Of a stretch of DNA of 64,000 bases, positions 21,605-32,213 are shown piece by piece. Each line of letters begins with the position of its first letter. Positions within the stretch are counted from its first letter, which is position 1. Origin of the DNA: Phlyctochytrium arcticum (taxonomy: Eukaryota > Chytridiomycota > Chytridiomycetes > Chytridiales > Chytridiaceae); NCBI GenBank assembly GCA_025602905.1, contig JAHLKI010000005.1, positions 310,001 to 374,000 on the forward strand. Direction: 5' to 3'. Both the position numbers and the translations under genes were made by a program. Under the pieces are notes generated by a model. It made no database searches and was not told the DNA's origin. It saw only the letters and a program-made list of their open reading frames with translations.

Positions 21605-23024
21605 CTACATAATCGATTGTCCAGACAAAGTCCGTCGCGCAATCATCTGATCTCGTTGTTGCTGCAACTTTGAAAGCTCTGCCCGGCGGGATTCGGCATC
21701 CTTTGGTGATTGGTGGGAAGTCTTTTGCTGTTTCTCAACTTGGGAGACTGTGGTCGCCGCATCGTCCAGCATGCGCATCCAGTAGTCCATGTAGATTTGG
21801 TGGTCGGGACGAGATGCAGAATCGGATGAGCGGGTGGATGAGGATGAGAAAGAGGGGCGGGTAGAGAGGGTTGGGCGCTGTGGGATGTTGTTGGCCAGGA
21901 TGGGGTTGCCAAAGTAATCGCCGGCTTCCTCCTCATTGTCGTGCTCGTTGTAGGAAGGGGATGCATACGACACTTCGGACGAGAAGGAGACTGTTGACCG
22001 AGACGTTCGATTGTCAAAGGATCGGCCTGTAGGTGATGTCGGTGATATGGTTGCTGATGTTGGGGGTGTTGTTATTGAGCTGGACGAGACTGGCGGAGAT
22101 GTTTTTGACTTTGTGGACGACGACGATTCCAGTGCGCGAGACTTGTTGCGAGAAAACGCTGATGGGAGAATTCGCATGTTGGATGAACTTGGTGAGGGCA
22201 AAGGTGGGGTTGCTGTTGCAGATGAAGGCTTGGGGATGTACTTGGAGCCAGAGTCAGAGGGGGTATAACTTGTAGAGGTGGATGAAGTAGAAGACGGAGA
22301 AGAGGAGGACGAGTCCAGCGACAGTGATGAAGTTAAAGAGGGTATAGACCATGCGCTACTTCCACTGAGGCTGCTGCCGCCTTCCCTTCTGGACTTGGTT
22401 CGGCCCAGAGTCGCCGACGCGGTTCTGGTGGTGCTGGCCGGCGCGTTTGCACCAGCGGGGCAAGACGATATCGGTGGAGCGGGTCCTTGCCCCATAAGAG
22501 CGGCGTCCCCAGTAAGACACTTTCCACACTCGCAACAGGAAGTGGGCGAGGCTGGCGGAGACACTAACATTTTGGGACCGGGAGACTTGGCTGAAGTTTT
22601 CGGGCTGTTGGTCTTGAATGGGTTGTGGCCTTTAGGCGACGACGACGGAATGACCAGGCGGCGAAGGGCGTCAAAGGCGGATGTCTTTGGCGACGACGAC
22701 AATGGGGGGGTTCTTGCTGATGCTGTTCGTTGGGGCGGACGAAAGGTAGTCGACGAGGATGAAATAGGAGTGATTGGGTAGTGGGGGGGTCGCAGTTGGC
22801 GCAGAAAAGTCATGCAGGTCAGAGAGAGGCGGCGAGGGTGGATATACGGCAGCCATGAGGGGGGCACTGAGTGATGCCGTGCCTGGTGCTGTTGAAGAGG
22901 TTCTGTAGTTCCTGTCCCTGATGAAGGTTCCCGAACCTTCGCTGGGGTCCAAGCTGTCAAGGATCCAGCCGTACTTTTGGCCTTGAACAACCGGAGGTAG
23001 AATAAATTCGCGGGTAGACAGCAT
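21605..23024 (-). CDS. Ser/Thr/Pro-rich low-complexity protein, frame change near a G7/C7 run
   Basis: I propose an N-terminus starting at the ATG 23022-23024 (MLSTREFILPPVVQGQKYGW), coding-like down to about 22715. The frame then has to change to reach the long frame ending at 21605. That second part holds a Cys cluster (CCECGKCL) and long Ser/Thr runs. It ends in a conserved-looking patch (DHQIYMDYWMRMLDDAATT) and a Gln-rich helix (LSKLQQQRDQMIARR). The transition coincides with seven Cs on the coding strand (22704-22710) and may be an indel, an assembly error or an unseen intron. I do not recognise the family; it is probably a disordered regulatory protein. Confidence 0.55.
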
Positions 23025-25069
23025 TTCCTATTTAAAGGAGTGTCCCGATGGAATGTCGCTCGATGTCTTGGGTGCGTTGGGCGTTGCGTTGGGATGTGTT
23101 GAGATCTGAAGGGCGAGATTTACGAAGCGGCAAACGCATTAATAGCTTTGGTGAAACTTGTTGGGAGGGATGTCGACTCAGATGCAAACTATGACAGCCT
23201 CAAAATGATAGAGCGCCAGAAGGATTTGTTGATCTGGTAATAATTGTGATCTGCCTTGTGAGTGGTTGAAGGGTGGAAAGGGTTGCAAGTGCGTGAATTC
23301 AAAAGACTGATCGTAGTGTGTGTGCCAATGTTGCAAATATATAGCCGCGGAAGTCGCCGCGGAAGTCAAAGTATGATCTTCTGGATCTGGGGTTGCTGGC
23401 TGTTCGCCTGCTGATTGAAATTCAGAGTTCTCGAGTCTGTTCGGCTGGCGCACAGAATTAATTGCAAGCTGCTCGATCGGGTGCAGATTAGTGCTGGAAA
23501 TGGGTCGAGCGGTGGCCAAAGTCGTTTTCGGGAGGCTCCAAAAAGAGAGGCACACAGCCCAACTGCTTTTTATGAAGGGATTGTGCGGGCGACGGGCCTG
23601 GCGACGGGCCGGGGGGAGGAATAGGAAGAGTGGAGGCTGCTGCTGGTGGCGAAGGTCGAGGACACCCACCGAGGCCTACTGACACAGGCTGGACGGTGAA
23701 TCGACAGCAGCGACGGGCAGAATCCAATACGATGAACGTGAGTATTGGGCCAGCAGTAGCACGGCCGGCGGCAGGCCTTGTAAAAATCGAAATAGTCAAA
23801 GCTGAAACAAAAAGTCGCTGGTCGGTGTGCACCAAGGATGGGCTGGTCTGCGGGCTAGAAGACGAATGCGACGATTGTCGTTCGTGGTTTATCCAATACT
23901 TTGTGGCAGAAAAGGTCGATGAGGTCCCGAGTTTTTGAGCAGCGCCGTCAGATATAGAGACGGATGTTGGCAATTACAGTTGATTTTTATATGGGTCTGG
24001 GTATGGGTAGGAGCTCCTTTGAGATGTCGATGAGTGAGCCGATGTTGATGGCAAAAGTTTTATGAAAAATGTTGAAGATTCCAGGGAAATGAGAACAAGT
24101 TCATGATATAAGTAGGAGATGTCCAATTATGCATACGTAGGATATTACGCAGGCGCAAGGCAGACTTTGACTCGGGCAAGGCAGCACTGCCTTAGATATA
24201 GATTAATCGAGTATATACGTTGCTCGGAGCACCGGGAACCACAGCGTCAAGCAAGGCATGTCTTGCGAAAATGGAAAGGACCCATCATTTTTCCAAGCGC
24301 AAGGCCTTTGTTTTACCCAGCATTACCACTAAAAGAATCCTCCAGGCTGCTCAGCGTACCGTAATTGAACTCTGCTTTTACTGAACTGGCATCAGAACTG
24401 GCATCCCGCCTGCCAGAGCATCCAGAGAACAAGAAAACTGGCGCGGAAAAAAATGGCTACCGAAATCCCTGCCAAAAATCCTGCTCTGGCTGCGTAGTGG
24501 TCTTTGGCCATTCGCCCTACGCCCCCACAATCATTTTTCGCAAAGTACAACTTCACATTTTTATCCTTTAGCATGCACCAAATCATGACTCGTCATGTCC
24601 TTGTTGGGCCAGGTTTTCGGGAAAGACTTTTTTCGATGTTTACCATCTACCGTACTGTACTCTTACTCGAATACACAGACGAGGCTTACTCTTATCATCA
24701 AGGGTACGAACTCCGTAGATTTTGGCGGAGGACGAACTCACGACGCACCCAAAAGCGGGAACTTCTGACCGCCCCCAAAGTCACAGACTCAGGGTTGATG
24801 ATACTCGAGTACTGGTAGGTATCGGTCCCGCGCAGATTGCCCTTTCGGTGATGGCGGGCAAAACATGTTACACTCTCATGGATTTCAAAAAAAAAGTGTG
24901 CTAGGTTTCTTTTTACAAGTGGGGTGAAACCAAGAAAGACAATTATATACATCGAAACACACAAAAAAACGGGATCTGCCCATGGATAGCCAAGAGGGTG
25001 TTCAAGAAAGGGATCAATGCTGGCCGCCACCACTTGGGCAGGGTGCCTGATGGATGCTCAATCAAATTT
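23025..25069. other. Long spacer with no supported gene
   Basis: Overlapping ORFs up to 163 codons (for example 23178-23669 minus and 23488-23973 minus) lack domains and look compositional. The left part probably holds the promoter and 5' UTR of the Ser-rich gene, and the right part the 3' UTR of the membrane protein gene. Confidence 0.35.
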
Positions 25070-26833
25070 CTAGGCTGTTACTGCGTCCTCCTCTTCGTCG
25101 GGCAATGCAACGTCTGGTGACTGCAGACCATCGTCTCCAACATTGGATGTCTGGGTGCCATCGGAACTAGGTTCAACAACAGGGTAGAGGATGCTGGCAT
25201 TTGTGTATTCATGGCTGCTGCCGTTGGTCGTCCAACGTGTCGAGGATGTTGCAAAGGAAATGCTGGTAAGCATAGTCGTCCGGCTATGCGAGGTAGGCGA
25301 TCTAGACGCGACGGACCGCAGGCCCTTTCCCAAACTACTTCTCGACCTATTTGACCCAAATCCACTCGAAGTAGCAATTGACCCTGCCCGTGACTTGTAT
25401 TTGGAAACGATGGAACCAAAGGCCGACTTGGCGCTAGGCGGACGAACCACGGGCACCGCAACCCTTACTGGCGGTAATGGATCTGTAGCAGGCGAAGCCA
25501 ACCCTCCGGTGCGCATGCTATTATCCATGTATGCCCTCGAAAGCGTATGGTTCCCCGGTGGTTGGACGAAATCAACCGAAATGTGGTCTTTGCTGACCCC
25601 TGATGGCGCAAAAAATGAAACGGCAGATAGACCAGGAAGGCCGCTCAATCTTTTCTCATCAATGCCGGAGGAGGAATAATGGGGGTAGATGGGGAGAGAT
25701 TCAGAGCCATCGATAGAGGCCAAAGTCGATCGTTGGGATAGCGGGGAACCAGGTGAGAGAAATGTTGAAACAGCCGCGCTATTGAGAGAGTCATCTTTTT
25801 CCGATTTGCGTAAGGTATTGATGGTGGGTACGCGGCGAAAGAGTGATCGGTTCCGTTGTAAGAACGCAATGGGGATAGCCATGAAGCTGTTTGACCGACT
25901 GCTGCCTGTCTCTGCTTGTGATTCAATGTCCGACGCGATCTTGGACAGTCTAGGATCAAACGGCGCTCCCTGGTCAAGCGCATAGACAGGGCGAGTGAGG
26001 GAACTTTGATCAGTGGGCGGGGGAGCGGTGGCTAGTTGAGATACTCTTGATTTGCGGTTGCGCCGTTTCCGAATACATACGATTGCCAGAATGACGAGCG
26101 CAATCCCCACAAGAGGAATAACGATGGCCAAGATTCGAAATACTGGGGATTTCTTTGGCGAAACATACGAAGGCTCGGTGGTCATGGACTCTCGCGATGT
26201 AGGTGCTGCAATGGGGATGGTGGTTTGCGCAGGTGGATCGTTAGCGGGTACCGAAGGCTTCTCTGTTTCATTTGGCGTTGGAGAGGAGGGTAGGCCAACC
26301 GGGGTAGGACTGATTATTGGCGTGATGACAGGTAGAATAACCGTCGAAACGACGACTATTGGTGATGGAAGATTGGGAATACTGGATGATGAATAGATGA
26401 CAACAGCTGTCGGTGCACTTGGTATAGTTGGTTCAGTTGATGCACCGGGTGGAGGTGGTGGTGTTGCTGGTAGTGGTGGTAGTGGTGGTGTTGCTGGAGG
26501 TGGTGGTGTTGGTGGAGCGGGGATGGGGATGGTGTTCCCGGCAATCACAACAGTCGGAGTTGTCGGAGTGGGTAACGGAGTTGACAGTGTTTCTTTGTCG
26601 TTACCGTTGCCCTTGCCCTTGCCTTTGCCTTTGCCGTTGCTCCCTCCGCCGATCCCCAATACTTGCCCCACAACGGTTCTGCTTCCCATGGGGGCAGGTA
26701 TAGTGGGTATAGGGGGTATAGCTGGAAGTAGCTGTGCCGAAGCCGTTGGGGCCCAAGAGAGTAGGATTGGTGCCAGTAAAAGGAATAGGGTCATGCATCT
26801 TGAGAACCATCGGCATTTCGTTAGGTGGGTCAT
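25070..26833 (-). CDS. Secretory single-pass membrane protein with Pro-rich ectodomain
   Basis: One uninterrupted 587-codon ORF. A signal peptide is visible after the second Met (MTLFLLLAPILLSWAPTASA), so the true start may be this Met (residue 14). The ectodomain has a GKGKGKGKGNGN run coded by a CCTTGC-type hexanucleotide repeat, then Pro/Thr-rich text (PPPPATPPLPPLPATPPPPP) as in O-glycosylated wall sensors. One transmembrane helix lies near residue 240 (FRILAIVIPLVGIALVILAIVCI), followed by RKRRNRKSR and a long Ser-rich cytoplasmic tail. The architecture resembles fungal wall-stress sensors or mucin-like receptors, but no specific family is recognised. Confidence 0.75.
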   Translation of the reverse strand: MTHLTKCRWFSRCMTLFLLLAPILLSWAPTASAQLLPAIPPIPTIPAPMGSRTVVGQVLGIGGGSNGKGKGKGKGNGNDKETLSTPLPTPTTPTVVIAGNTIPIPAPPTPPPPATPPLPPLPATPPPPPGASTEPTIPSAPTAVVIYSSSSIPNLPSPIVVVSTVILPVITPIISPTPVGLPSSPTPNETEKPSVPANDPPAQTTIPIAAPTSRESMTTEPSYVSPKKSPVFRILAIVIPLVGIALVILAIVCIRKRRNRKSRVSQLATAPPPTDQSSLTRPVYALDQGAPFDPRLSKIASDIESQAETGSSRSNSFMAIPIAFLQRNRSLFRRVPTINTLRKSEKDDSLNSAAVSTFLSPGSPLSQRSTLASIDGSESLPIYPHYSSSGIDEKRLSGLPGLSAVSFFAPSGVSKDHISVDFVQPPGNHTLSRAYMDNSMRTGGLASPATDPLPPVRVAVPVVRPPSAKSAFGSIVSKYKSRAGSIATSSGFGSNRSRSSLGKGLRSVASRSPTSHSRTTMLTSISFATSSTRWTTNGSSHEYTNASILYPVVEPSSDGTQTSNVGDDGLQSPDVALPDEEEDAVTA

Positions 26834-28163
26834 GGCCGACGGTGATGGTGGTGAACGAGAAGGAAGTCTGGTGGTGGTGAAAGCAACTATGGTGAATTGG
26901 GCATGATCTAAGGAGTAGTTCCAACTTTTAAGTTGCTGTCCTTATTTAACGTTCTCGATATTTCGGAAGATGTTTGGCTGATGCGGAGGAATCAAATGTC
27001 CAAGTCCAATGGATGACAAATGAATGAGGAATGTGTGAATGTTTAAGCAGGTATATGGCTTTGGAAAAGGATTTCGAAATGTCATAAAACACTCCCCAAA
27101 TCTCGGTTTGACCTGCCCGCGAGACGCTCTGTGTTCTTTCTACTGTTTTCAGAGTGGAACACTTCCTGTGTTATCCGGGCTGCCAAGCTTCGTCGACGAG
27201 AAAATCCGGACACAAGTTGGATTGGGGCAGCGGTCCATGTTGCTCAAGATTCATGGTACTCGGATATTTTCTAGCAGCTGGTCTGACGAAAGTGAACGGC
27301 AAAGGCCGTTTCTTCCTTCTTTTGGAAGTCAAGGAAGAAGTCTCCAGGCTGAAACACACGCGTCGACGCGTTCCCTCAACGCGTCCGTTGAAAGTCGCTT
27401 TGACCTCGATCGAGAGGCGTTCCATCAACGCGTTCGTAGAAAGTCGCTTTGACCTCGAGAGTTTCGGCTTAGAGGATTGGACCAATAGGAGGAGTGGCTA
27501 AGAGTTACCTCGTCAAATGCAGTAACAAATGCTCTACTGTCGAGGTAGAATATGGAGTATTGCTTGCTATACATTCATAAAGGCAGGAAATTTTGCTTTA
27601 CATTCCGCATGCATCTCTAGTGCATTAGCCAGTGGCTGAGAGTTATGCTACATTTTAGTCGTGGGTGGTATATCTCTTTGCGCACATTTAGATCCGATAG
27701 ACGTTGTCCAACATTGCCCCATCTTCAAGTAATTTCCAGAGTTTCTTTTAGTATAATTCTGTACTGCGCAAACAAATTTTGATAAGTACATGATAAGGTC
27801 TTTCTGATGCATCTTTGGCCAAATGCCGGGCTGAATGTATGAATTCTGTTAAGTAGGATAGAGTTGGTTTAAAGTACAGTTAAGAGCAATGTCTGCAATG
27901 TGTCTCGTGCCGTTGATAGCGCAGGTGAGATCGATTCCACTTACCAATTCGTTCAATAACGAGAGTGCGCGGAAACCAATGTTTGTGCATGAGCGACAGT
28001 GCGCAGAAACAATGTACCGTAAGCTACACGGACGCGATATTGAGGCCCAGGAACAGGGTTCAGAAAGTCAAAAAATGTATATCAACATCCATGCAAGCGA
28101 ATACTGCATGTAGCAAAACTATTTCTGGCCATCGCGCCATGTATGCCCAAAATACACGAGCCT
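26834..28163. other. Spacer with clustered ACGCGT sites and a short tandem repeat
   Basis: No conserved ORF is present. It holds a 49-nt tandem repeat with MluI motifs (listed separately). The promoter of the membrane protein gene lies at its left end. Confidence 0.4.
27358..27467. repeat. 49-nt tandem duplication with four ACGCGT motifs
   Basis: Units start at 27372 and 27421 and share AACGCGT, GAAAGTCGCTTTGACCTCGA and flanks. ACGCGT occurs at 27358, 27366, 27379 and 27428. ACGCGT is the MluI cell-cycle box bound by MBF in yeasts. The sites lie about 530-600 bp upstream of the membrane protein start (26833). Confidence 0.6.
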
Positions 28164-28933
28164 CTACTTGAAGCCCTTGAAACCCTTTCCTTTGAACTTT
28201 CCACCCCATCCGCCCTTGAACCCCTTGCCCTTCCATCCTTTGAATCCTTTGCGCTTGTACTTCTTCTTCTTGCCATATCCATAACCCATCCCACCCATTC
28301 CGCCCATCATCATAGCCGGACCCATCATGCCTCCCATACCGTGTCCTCCTCCCATGCCCATTGGCATACCCATTCCGCCGTGACTCCCACCGGAAGAGAA
28401 ACCATGATGAGGTTTGAGAAGGTGAGAGAGCGCATAGGCTCCTACAGCCCCGCCGAGGACTCCACCCATGGCTCCCCCCGGGATACCGAATTTATCGGTT
28501 TGTTGTTGGACTTGGGGTTGACCAGTGGGGTAGGATTGGGGCATTGGGGATGGCGCAGAGCCATATTGCGGAGGTTGTTGTTGACTGGGCTGGTAAGACT
28601 GATAGTTTTGAGGCGTAGGTGCGTAATATCCCGGTGGTTGATTCGGATTATTCATGCCGTAATTGGAGCCTGATGCTTGATTGGGTTGACCTTGTTGCTG
28701 CTGTCCTTGAGGATAGTACCCCGGTGGAGCGTTCTGGAGGGGCCCGCGCGGATCTGTCCATGTCGTTTGTTTCGTGTTGGTATCTATCGGTGACAAACAG
28801 GATGTGTCAGATCTAAGCGTATAAGATGCGGGGAGGTGTTCAGAGGAACGTGCATACCGACAAAGAAGAAACGTTGATAGTTTGGGTCCCATTGCTGTAT
28901 CCAGCCAGGAGGTAAAGGCCGCTGGTCGTTCAT
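28164..28933 (-). CDS. WW-domain protein with Gln/Pro-rich and Gly/Met/Lys-rich tail
   Basis: Exon 1 is 28858-28933 and exon 2 is 28164-28783, with a 74-nt intron (28784-28857). The splice restores a WW domain: LPPGWIQQWDPNYQRFFFV-DTNTKQTTWTDP, with both signature Trp and the Pro. Such domains bind Pro-rich ligands. The tail is Gln/Pro/Tyr-rich (PPGYYPQGQQQQG) and includes a Gly-zipper-like hydrophobic stretch (GGAMGGVLGGAVGAYALSHL). A Met/Gly run (GMGMPMGMGGG) and basic GKGFKG repeats finish the protein. Similar WW plus glycine-rich proteins exist in many fungi, but I know no specific function. Confidence 0.75.
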
Positions 28934-29547
28934 GATTCTTTCCTTGTCACTGCACACTACAACCCGCGTCGAATAAGCCAAGGTCAAAATGAAAGAGAGT
29001 TTGCCTTGGACAAATGAAGCGAATGGTCCATCAAAGCGACATATATTCCAGTGCCAAGTTAAGCGCCCTCCTCTGACAACTCTTTGACATGCCATCACCG
29101 CCATGCCACTCCTCACGACCCAGCACTGCCATCACCATCTTGTCCATCCCTGTTCACATTCCCAAATCTTGTTCCGTAACATGCCAACAAACATAGGCCT
29201 CACTATCTGTCTATAAAACTCACATTGGTGGTGGTCGATCAATATATCTCGCGATTGTAGGAACGTCAAGGCCAAGTTCTGCTAGTTCTGGTCGAAATGC
29301 TTCCAAATTTCGAACGATGTTTGTGGTGACAATGTGGTCGCGTCCTCAATTCGAGGGAGGGTGGATGGAACCATGACAGGAGAGCGACCTTCCGACCTTT
29401 TGTGATTTTGCCAATTTCGAGATCTCACCTTACGTTGAGGGTTTTGGCATAGGATAGAGCAGTCAGTTTAGTGGGCAAATTGTGGCCACACTCTCATTGC
29501 TTCACGGTGTAAAGTGAGCGGGAAAAGGCGGTACCTTTCCAACCACC
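28934..29547. other. Divergent promoter region between the WW gene and ARP4
   Basis: The two genes are transcribed away from each other from this 614-bp interval. I see no clear TATA box or conserved ORF. Confidence 0.4.
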
Positions 29548-31536
29548 ATGTCGACCGCTACATACGGAGGAGGTAAACATCAGGCACTCGCACCAGTTTT
29601 GGAAAGCAAAGAGTCTAATAGCCAATCAATATAGACGAAGTCTCGGCTTTGGTGTTTGATATCGGATCGTCTACCTCAAAAGTCGGCTATGCCGGCGAAG
29701 ACACGCCAAAAGCTGTTTTCCCCTCGTACGTAGGGTACTATCCCCAAGCTGCCGATGAATCAGATGCCATGGATGTGGACGGCGGTGCCGGGATGGTAGG
29801 CAAGTCCGAAAAGTCGGGCAAGAAGTATGTGGGGGAGACTGAGCTGTACGCGTGGCGGGCGGGTTTGGAAGTCAAAAATCCGATGGTTGATGGGATAGGT
29901 ATTGAATCTTGGGCTTACATCTACTTGGACATAATGGAGATCTGATCCCTCTGTCATGAATTTCTTTCTAGTCGATGACTGGGATACGTACACATCACTC
30001 TGGTCTCATTCGTTCAAATCGCTACGAGTGGATCCTACCGAGCACCCGCTCTTACTCGCCGAACCATCTTGGAATCCGCGCCCTGTTCGCGAGAAGTTGA
30101 TTGAACTAGCTTTCGAAGAATTTGGCGTCCCGTGCTTTTATCTCGCCCGAAGTGCTGTTTTATCCGCGTAAGGCGCTTTGATGCCTTGTTAGACTGGCCT
30201 ATTCTGTTACTGAAGCTATTCCTCAGGTTTGCGGCAGGCCGGTCAACAGCTCTGGTCTTGGACTCGGGGGGCAGCATGACGTCTGCTGTGCCCGTGGTAG
30301 ATGGATTTGTTCTCAAAAAGGGTAAGTCTATCTTTCCCCACAATTTGAATTCCGCGTTATTCATCTGCTTATGTGATTGGCAGCTATACAAAAACAGCCC
30401 TATGCAGGCCGCCACATGTCGTCGCAAGCGCTTTCATACCTAGCCTCCATGGGCATGGACGTGACACCCCAATACCTCGTAAAAAGGAAAGTCGCCGTTG
30501 ACGCTGCAATGCCGGCCGTTTGGGAGAAGCGTGACGAGCGTATGCATGGAGCGACTACGCAGAGCTGGCACGATATGGCCCTCGAGGTACGTTTTATCGA
30601 TCGTTTTTAGGCCGTATCCATCAGCGGCTGATCCATTCTTGTTTTGTGTGATAGCGAGCGGTCGATGAATTTAAGGAAACAGTGTGCCACGTATCTGAAT
30701 TCCAATTTGATGAAAAGTACGTAGTGCACCTCGCATTTTTACGAACGTTTGCTAATCAATCGAAATCTTAGAACCCTTTCGCAACGCCCTGTCAAAAACT
30801 ATGAATTTCCCGACGGCTACAACAATGCATTTGGGATTGAGCGATTCAAGATTACGGAAAGTCTGTTCAACAATCGATTTTTGTTGCGGGTAGGTTCACA
30901 ATTTTCTACGAGAATGACCTTCGTGGAAGATTGCTAATATGTCTTACGGCAGGATCCTCAGGCTGCTGCTGGAGCAAAGCTCGACTCTAATCAAGCTCAA
31001 GACACCGCCCAACCCACTATCATGACCGACCCCTCACAAGCCCCGCCACCATCAGCATCGTCTCCCACCAACCCACCACAACAGCAATCAACAGCCACTC
31101 CAGCGATCCCTCGAGCCAGTCTCCGCTCTCTTATCCCCCCGACGTTTACGCCAGCCTCCATCACGTCCCTCATTCAGCAATCCATTCACGCCTGTGACCC
31201 GGATCTCCGGACCCAACTCTACCCCAACGTTGTCCTTACGGGCGCCAACACATTATTACCCGGTTTTGCCGATCGCGTTCATTATGAGTTATTGACGAGT
31301 GCCCCCGGCGTAAGTCTTGGCCCCATCTCCTCCCATTACACTTTTAACTCAATCATTTCTTCTTTATTCAGTTCAAGACAAAGATTCAGGCTGCCGGTCA
31401 GACGACTGAGCGTAGATTTTCGCCGTGGATTGGTGGATCCATTCTGGCAAGTTTGGGCACGTTTCACCAATTGTGGGTCTCGAAGACTGAATATGATGAA
31501 GAGGGGGCGAGTAGTATTGAGAAACGGTTGCATTAA
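29548..31536 (+). CDS. ARP4: Actin-related protein 4 (ARP4/BAF53/ACTL6 type)
   Basis: Exon 1 (29548-29572) encodes MSTATYGG and splices over a 62-nt intron to 29635 ([20 protein letters not shown]). Later exons give [108 protein letters not shown] and [18 protein letters not shown]. The actin fold and the ARP4-type [11 protein letters not shown] are clear. Insertions relative to actin are an acidic DAMDVDGG segment and a Pro/Gln-rich stretch ([14 protein letters not shown]). ARP4 binds histones and is shared by NuA4, SWR1 and INO80. The stop is TAA 31534-31536. ATP-site residues deviate from actin (GGSMTSA), as expected for ARP4. Confidence 0.88.
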
Positions 31537-32213
31537 AAGACCATTTCGTGTTTTTGTATATCCTCTTGGGCGCTCTTTTGTTCCTAATAATACAATTGAG
31601 CTAGGAGCTCCAGATTTTGATCTCAGAACCTTTTTACCTTGAGTTAACCATAGTGACAAGCGGAGTGAGACTGTTCTATACTGAGCCCTCGTGTTGCCAT
31701 CAAACCATCAAGGCCATCATATAGATATGTTCGAAAAGGACGTAATAACATGAATGAGAAAGGGCTATCTCAATAGTCTCTCAGTGAGCGGTGACATGGA
31801 TACTATTCACGATAGAGGAATTCCAAGAACACTACTATGTGGTCTCTTGATGATGTACGAATTTAACATCAGACTCACAACATAAACGCGGATTTATGAT
31901 TTTTCTTCAATGTACCGAATGCATATGGGGAGAAGAATGGCTCGTCGAGCAGGATATCTGGTTGGATAGTTTGGTATCCGCCGCATCTTTCTCATTCGCC
32001 CTGCGCTTGACGTTGAACACAGAGAATGCTGTCTCCCTCGAGACAGTCCCATACTGGAAAATTTAGCGCTGCTTCTTCCCGTAATACGGTGCAAACTCAA
32101 AATAAGAGGTATTCTATGTAATGAAGTAAAGGATGCCATTTAGCACAATGCTCAATCTATCATGCGGCACTTGGTGTACGTATCACCAATTTTGAGAATG
32201 TAAAGACTTTATT
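31537..32213. other. Convergent intergenic spacer
   Basis: This lies between the 3' ends of ARP4 and the unassigned minus-strand gene. No feature is recognised. Confidence 0.4.

Noticed and set aside
22278..22781. 167-codon plus-strand ORF
   Set aside because: It is antisense to the Ser-rich gene; long antisense frames are expected from its biased codons.
23178..23973. Two overlapping minus-strand ORFs of 163 and 161 codons
   Set aside because: They overlap in different frames, show no family signature and sit in the 5' region of the Ser-rich gene.
26397..26906. 169-codon plus-strand Gly/Val-rich ORF
   Set aside because: It is antisense shadow of the Pro-rich ectodomain and signal peptide of the membrane protein.
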